A stretch of 64,000 nt of DNA from the NCBI GenBank assembly GCA_934153945.1, contig CAKPFM010000001.1, positions 124,001 through 188,000 on the forward strand. Reading direction: 5' to 3'. The stretch comes from an uncultured Bacilli bacterium (GTDB lineage Bacteria; Bacillota_I; Bacilli_A; RF39; UBA660). The translations under genes and the position numbers were made by a program. Below, one piece after another: positions 60,204-64,000 of this stretch. Below the pieces are notes generated by a model. That model saw only the letters and a program-made list of their open reading frames with translations. It was not told the DNA's origin and made no database searches. How positions within the stretch are numbered: position 1 is the stretch's first letter; each line of letters starts with the position of its first letter.

Positions 60204-61037
60204 TTAATTTCTAAATAATACAATTGTTTTTTCTTTACCATATTTTTCATAATCTTCTTGTGATTTAGTTTCAATATAATTTTCTATCATTTCTTGTTTA
60301 AAATTAAGCAATAGTTTTATAAATTCTTTATCATGTAAAAAGTTAATAAATCCATCACTATATAATAATATTAGGTCATTTTTTTCTAAAAATAATTGAC
60401 CATGTTGTATAAATTGAATTGCTTCTTCTTCGCCCGTTATAGCTCCATATGAAACACACTTACCGTTTTGAATGTTATTTAAATTGTTTCGATAATCTCT
60501 TCTAACTATGACTCTTGCTTCTGGTAAATTCCATGAAATGCCAATATTATTTATAAATGGATCACTATAGATTTCTTTGTCATTATCTGTTTGAAACTTA
60601 ATATTTCCTAAATTGTCGTATACAATTACTCCACAGTCACATATATATGCATAATTTAAAATATTATTTTCAATGTTTATACAAGATGCTACTGCACCAT
60701 AATAATCATTTTGTAAATAATCACATTTATTTATATATTTTTCATTTAATATATGTACATTTTTATTACATTCAATTAATTTTTCCATCAATGTACCTTG
60801 AGTTTTAGAGAAAGTATCACATATTACTCTAGCGGCTAATTCAGCACCACTCGGTCTTGGATATTTTTCTAAAAAATCTTGTTTTGTACAAAGAGAAAAA
60901 TCATTAATTCCTATAGGATCTCTAGTTATTCCATCAGCAATTATTGCTTCATTTTCTGAAGCATAAAACTGATCTTCAATAGGAAAATTGCAATTAGAAG
61001 TTGCTATATTATCAAATGTATTTTTATATATTAACAT
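60204..61037 (-). CDS. PP2C-like phosphatase
   Basis: This 277-residue protein has a PPM/PP2C-type pattern: ASENEAIIADGITRDP with metal Asp-Gly near residue 32, SGAELAARVICDTF, DYYGAVASCINIENN, ICDCGVIVYD near residue 138, then NDLILLYSDGFINFL and a C-terminal KEKTIVLFR strand. The family dephosphorylates Ser/Thr in proteins. Its first 18 residues, MLIYKNTFDNIATSNCNF, are identical to those of the chimeric gene at 61221-61730, because both starts lie in a ~200-bp direct repeat. AAGGAG precedes the ATG. Confidence 0.8.
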   Translation of the reverse strand: MLIYKNTFDNIATSNCNFPIEDQFYASENEAIIADGITRDPIGINDFSLCTKQDFLEKYPRPSGAELAARVICDTFSKTQGTLMEKLIECNKNVHILNEKYINKCDYLQNDYYGAVASCINIENNILNYAYICDCGVIVYDNLGNIKFQTDNDKEIYSDPFINNIGISWNLPEARVIVRRDYRNNLNNIQNGKCVSYGAITGEEEAIQFIQHGQLFLEKNDLILLYSDGFINFLHDKEFIKLLLNFKQEMIENYIETKSQEDYEKYGKEKTIVLFRN

Positions 61038-61185
61038 ATTAATTATCTCCTTACTTATTTGCTATAGAATTTTGCCATGTCCAGTTTTTTACTTCTTCTA
61101 GATCATCGCCATATTCTTTTATATATTCTTTATGTTTTACTAATTTATTTTTACACCATTGACTGTATAACGCTTCTATTACCTA
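60984..61185. repeat. Direct repeat copy A (xfp 3' end plus PP2C 5' end)
   Basis: This ~202-bp copy matches 61677-61880 with about seven substitutions in the first ~175 bp by my alignment, and small indels near its right end. It holds the first 18 codons and ribosome site of the PP2C-like gene, and a degraded tail of the phosphoketolase gene. Confidence 0.9.
61051..61185 (-). pseudogene. Phosphoketolase C-terminal pseudogene fragment
   Basis: The minus strand encodes a close copy of the last ~43 codons of the phosphoketolase at 61744-64000 (HKEYIKEYGDDLEEVKNW is retained). A small deletion breaks the frame near its start, where the original NQWCKDKL segment lies. There is no start codon. It is a relic carried by the ~200-bp duplication and lies just upstream of the PP2C-like gene. 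Confidence 0.88.
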
Positions 61186-61220
61186 TAAAATTTAAAAATA
61201 ATGCAAATCTTAAACTAGAA

Positions 61221-61730
61221 TTAGTTTTTCTTTTTTGTTAATACTGGTCCTTGTTCTTTATTTTTTTTATAAAAGGAATTCAAATTATCAATTATTTCTT
61301 CTAATGTATATTTTTTTTGTATTAATTCTAAATATCTTTTTCTTACTTCATAAAATGACATGAAAGCATCCATAGGTAATAAATTAGTTTTTATTATATG
61401 TCTTCTATCACACAAAGGCATTTTATAATCTTTATGTTTACCACAGTCTAAACATATGCATTCATAATAAACATTATTTTCCATATCATTCGAATACTTT
61501 TCAGATACATCATCTATGTATAGTAAAGCTTTATGTCGCTCTAATTTACAAGACCTATATTTTTTTCTATCATCTTCATCAAATACTATAACTTCATATA
61601 ATTTCTTTTCAATTTCATCTTGTTTAGATATTACTTCTTGTAATGTATTTTTCACTGTAACTTTTGCTTCTTCTAAAAAATTGCAATTAGAAGTTGCTAT
61701 GTTATCAAACGTATTTTTATATATTAACAT
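61221..61730 (-). CDS. Chimeric gene: PP2C-like leader fused to an orphan cysteine-containing domain
   Basis: This 169-residue protein begins with the same 18 residues as the PP2C-like protein and then diverges completely from LEEAKVTVKN onward. The rest is mostly helical and charged, with a cysteine cluster (YYECICLDCGKHK, then PLCDRRH) that may bind zinc. A further cysteine lies in YRSCKLERHK. The new part is not recognised. Start and AAGGAG site are borrowed from the duplicated segment. The 491 bp of unique DNA between the repeats (61186-61676) carries the new domain, so the gene arose by duplication plus insertion or replacement. Confidence 0.78.
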   Translation of the reverse strand: MLIYKNTFDNIATSNCNFLEEAKVTVKNTLQEVISKQDEIEKKLYEVIVFDEDDRKKYRSCKLERHKALLYIDDVSEKYSNDMENNVYYECICLDCGKHKDYKMPLCDRRHIIKTNLLPMDAFMSFYEVRKRYLELIQKKYTLEEIIDNLNSFYKKNKEQGPVLTKKKN

Positions 61731-61880
61731 ATCAATTATCTCCTTACTTATTTTCTATAGAATCTTGCCATGTCCAGTTTTTTACTTCTTCTAGATCATC
61801 GCCATATTCTTTTATATATTCTTTATGTTCTACTAATTTATCTTTACACCATTGATTTAGTATAGCACTTCTATTACCTA
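61677..61880. repeat. Direct repeat copy B (intact xfp 3' end plus chimeric gene 5' end)
   Basis: This ~204-bp partner of 60984-61185 contains the intact end of the phosphoketolase gene and the start of the chimeric gene. With copy A it flanks 491 bp of unique DNA. Confidence 0.9.
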
Positions 61881-64000
61881 ATTGTGGTAAATATTTTAAA
61901 GCATCCATTACTAAATGGTATCTATCTAATTCATTTTGTACTCTCATATCAAAAGGTGTTGTAATTGTACCTTCTTCTTTATATCCATGTACATGTAAAT
62001 CTTTATTTGTTCTTTTATAAGTTAATTGATGAATTAGTGATGGATATCCGTGAAAAGCAAATATTATTGGTTTATTTTTAGTAAATAATAAATCATAATC
62101 TTCATTTGTTAATCCATGTGGATGTTCTAGATTAGATTGTAATCTCATTAAATCTACAACATTTACAACTCTAATTTTTAGTTCTGGAAAATTGTTTCTT
62201 AAAATTGATACAGCTGCTAGTGTTTCAAGAGTTGGAGTATCACCACAACAAGCCATTACTATATCAGTTTCACTATTTTGATCGTTACTTGCCCAATCCC
62301 AAATACCAATTCCTTGTGTACAATGTTTTACAGCTTGTTCCATATTTAACCATTGTGGACGTGGATGTTTACTAGCAATAATTACATTAATATAATTTTT
62401 ACTTTTGATACAATGGTCAAAACAAGATAATAAACAGTTAGCATCTGGTGGCAAATACATTCTTACTATATCTGCTTTTTTAGTTACTAAATGATTTAGA
62501 AATCCTGGATCTTGATGTGTGTATCCATTATGATCTTGTTGCCATATATGACTTGATAATACATAGTTAAGTGAAGCTATAGGAGCTCTCCAAGGTAATT
62601 CTTTTGTTACTTTTAACCATTTAGCATGTTGACTAGCCATTGAATCTACTATTCTTATAAATGCTTCATATGAATGGAAAAATCCATGTCTACCTGTTAA
62701 TAAATATCCTTCTAACCATCCTTCACAAGCATGTTCTGAAAGATATGAATCAAGAACTCTACCATCTGTAGCTAAAAATTCATCAGTGTCTAAAGTTTTA
62801 GTATCCCATTTTCTATTTGTTGCTTCAAATATATAATTTAATCTATTTGATAAAGCTTCATCTGGTCCAAATACTCTGAAGTTTTTTTTGTCATCGTTTA
62901 GTTTAATAACATCTCTTACGTATGCTCCTAATTCTTTCATATCTTGAGCCATTACACTTCCAGGATATTCTACATTAACACCATATTTTCTAAAGTCTGG
63001 CGTTCTTAGTTCTTCTAATAGTTTACCACCATTTGCATGTGGATTTGAACCCATTCTTCTATCACCTGTTGGAGCTAAAGCTTTTAATTCTGGAAATAGT
63101 TTACCACTTACATCAAATAGTTCATCTGGTTTATAGCTTTTTAACCAATTTTCTAGCAATTTTAAATTAATTTCTGGGTTATCATTAATTACTACTGGTA
63201 CTTGATGAGCTCTAAAGCTATTTTCAATCATTTTACCATCTACTTCTTTAGGTCCTGTCCAACCTTTTGGTGTTTTTAAAATAACTATTGGCCATACTGG
63301 TTTTCTATCACCATTTTTGATTTTCTTTATTTTTTTAATTACAGTATCTAATGTATATGCCATTTTTTGATGCATTATTTTAGGATTGTCTCCTTCTACT
63401 ATATATGGTTCATAACCACATCCTTCAAAAAATGATATTAATTCTTTTTCTGGAATTCTAGCAAATACTGTTGGGTTAGCAATTTTATATCCATTTAAGT
63501 GAAGTATTGGTAGTACCACACCATCTGTTTTTGGATTTAAAAATTTATTGAAGTGCCAACTTGTAGCTAGTGGGCCTGTTTCAGCTTCTCCATCTCCTAC
63601 TACACAAGCTGCTATTAAATCTGGATTATCTAATACTGCTCCAAAAGCATGTGACAAACTATATCCTAGTTCTCCCCCTTCATGTATTGATCCTGGTGTT
63701 TCTGGCGCAACGTGACTAGAAATTCCTCCTGGAAATGAAAATTGTTTAAATAGTTTTTGCATACCTTCTATATCTTCAGTTATATTAGGATATACTTCAC
63801 TATAACTTCCTTCTAGGTAAGTGTTTGCTACCATCGCATTACCGCCATGTCCTGGTCCTGATAAATATATCATATTTAAATCATATTTTTTGATAATTCT
63901 ATTTAAATGAACATATATAAAATTTTGTCCTGGTACTGTTCCAAAGTGTCCTACAACGTTTTTTTTGACATTTTCTATAGTCAATGGTTCTCTAAGTAAT
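61744..64000 (-). CDS. Phosphoketolase (N-terminus beyond window edge)
   Basis: Xfp-type phosphoketolase splits xylulose-5-phosphate or fructose-6-phosphate with phosphate to acetyl phosphate and an aldose phosphate, using thiamine diphosphate. About 752 residues are visible; the frame continues to the window edge with LLREPLTIENVK, so the true start (~40 residues more) is outside. Motifs: GHGGNAMVANTYLEGSYSE near the visible N-terminus, ACVVGDGEAETGPLA (ThDP-binding GDGE), LTGRHGFFHSYEAF, and WRQDHNG-like IWQQDHNGYTHQDPGF. Its last ~43 codons were duplicated downstream as a pseudogene fragment. Confidence 0.96.
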   Translation of the reverse strand, partial: LLREPLTIENVKKNVVGHFGTVPGQNFIYVHLNRIIKKYDLNMIYLSGPGHGGNAMVANTYLEGSYSEVYPNITEDIEGMQKLFKQFSFPGGISSHVAPETPGSIHEGGELGYSLSHAFGAVLDNPDLIAACVVGDGEAETGPLATSWHFNKFLNPKTDGVVLPILHLNGYKIANPTVFARIPEKELISFFEGCGYEPYIVEGDNPKIMHQKMAYTLDTVIKKIKKIKNGDRKPVWPIVILKTPKGWTGPKEVDGKMIENSFRAHQVPVVINDNPEINLKLLENWLKSYKPDELFDVSGKLFPELKALAPTGDRRMGSNPHANGGKLLEELRTPDFRKYGVNVEYPGSVMAQDMKELGAYVRDVIKLNDDKKNFRVFGPDEALSNRLNYIFEATNRKWDTKTLDTDEFLATDGRVLDSYLSEHACEGWLEGYLLTGRHGFFHSYEAFIRIVDSMASQHAKWLKVTKELPWRAPIASLNYVLSSHIWQQDHNGYTHQDPGFLNHLVTKKADIVRMYLPPDANCLLSCFDHCIKSKNYINVIIASKHPRPQWLNMEQAVKHCTQGIGIWDWASNDQNSETDIVMACCGDTPTLETLAAVSILRNNFPELKIRVVNVVDLMRLQSNLEHPHGLTNEDYDLLFTKNKPIIFAFHGYPSLIHQLTYKRTNKDLHVHGYKEEGTITTPFDMRVQNELDRYHLVMDALKYLPQLGNRSAILNQWCKDKLVEHKEYIKEYGDDLEEVKNWTWQDSIENK

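Noticed and set aside
61186..61676. Insertion sequence between the direct repeats
   Set aside because: There is no transposase, terminal inverted repeats or short target duplication. The ~200-bp repeats are pieces of host genes.
1..64000. Mollicute genetic code (TGA as Trp)
   Set aside because: Several conserved genes end at TGA at their normal length, and Trp is encoded by TGG throughout.

Overview
The window is a strongly AT-rich (roughly a quarter to 30% GC by eye), densely packed chromosomal segment from a low-GC Gram-positive bacterium, most likely of class Bacilli. The standard code is used: genes end in TGA, and TGG encodes Trp, so this is not a code-4 mollicute. Several gene clusters match Bacillus subtilis order: ireB-ruvX-DUF1292-mltG-yrrM, xerD-deoB near spoIIM, gpr beside rpsT, ylbJ beside the SepM/YlbL protease, rimM-trmD...rplS, and a ymfF/ymfH-like peptidase pair. 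CotE, SpoIIM, GPR and YlbJ point to an endospore former or a recent descendant of one. The compact genes suggest a streamlined, uncultured gut-type lineage such as RF39; that placement is inference.

Layout. 1-5 kb: a LysR regulator (cut by the window edge), coaE-coaD, and hydrolases. 4.8-7.3 kb: a membrane sensor operon with two periplasmic-type domains and a degenerate GGDEF domain. 7.4-21.6 kb: mostly housekeeping (BrkB, L28, DnaE, a CmpB-like membrane protein, GT2, S15, PNPase, a LexA-boxed DNA polymerase IV, and the ireB-mltG-yrrM operon), with one broken adhesin-like fragment. 21.7-24.7 kb: cotE, tRNA-Lys, a lipoprotein, YigZ, a CYTH-like protein and a HIT protein. 24.7-27.4 kb: an incomplete suf operon (sufC, a short sufD, sufS). 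27.5-28.4 kb: a type III toxin-antitoxin locus, with toxI RNA repeats, an attenuating terminator and a ToxN endoribonuclease. 28.5-40.6 kb: rRNA and tRNA methylases, rimM-trmD, two orphan proteins, rplS, lepB, xerD-deoB, spoIIM and mnmA. 41-48 kb: NERD, ZIP transporter, Dps-like, GPR, S20, transglutaminase-like, SepM and YlbJ. 48-52 kb: a split type IV pilus or pseudopilus locus. 52-60 kb: M16 peptidases, deoD, a DUF1016_N-like protein, a polysaccharide deacetylase and pyruvate kinase. 60-64 kb: a PP2C-like phosphatase, a chimeric gene between ~200-bp direct repeats, and phosphoketolase (cut by the window edge).

How the genes fit together. Phosphoketolase and pyruvate kinase suggest fermentative carbon metabolism, and deoB with deoD suggests nucleoside salvage. 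The sporulation genes are scattered among housekeeping operons, as in Bacilli. The clearest accessory system is the type III TA. It has three 35-nt toxI units, and the divergent first unit keeps an H-type pseudoknot by compensatory changes. It sits just downstream of sufS, where sufU and sufB would normally be. The second notable feature is the phosphoketolase-side duplication, which made a chimeric gene and left a phosphoketolase pseudogene fragment.
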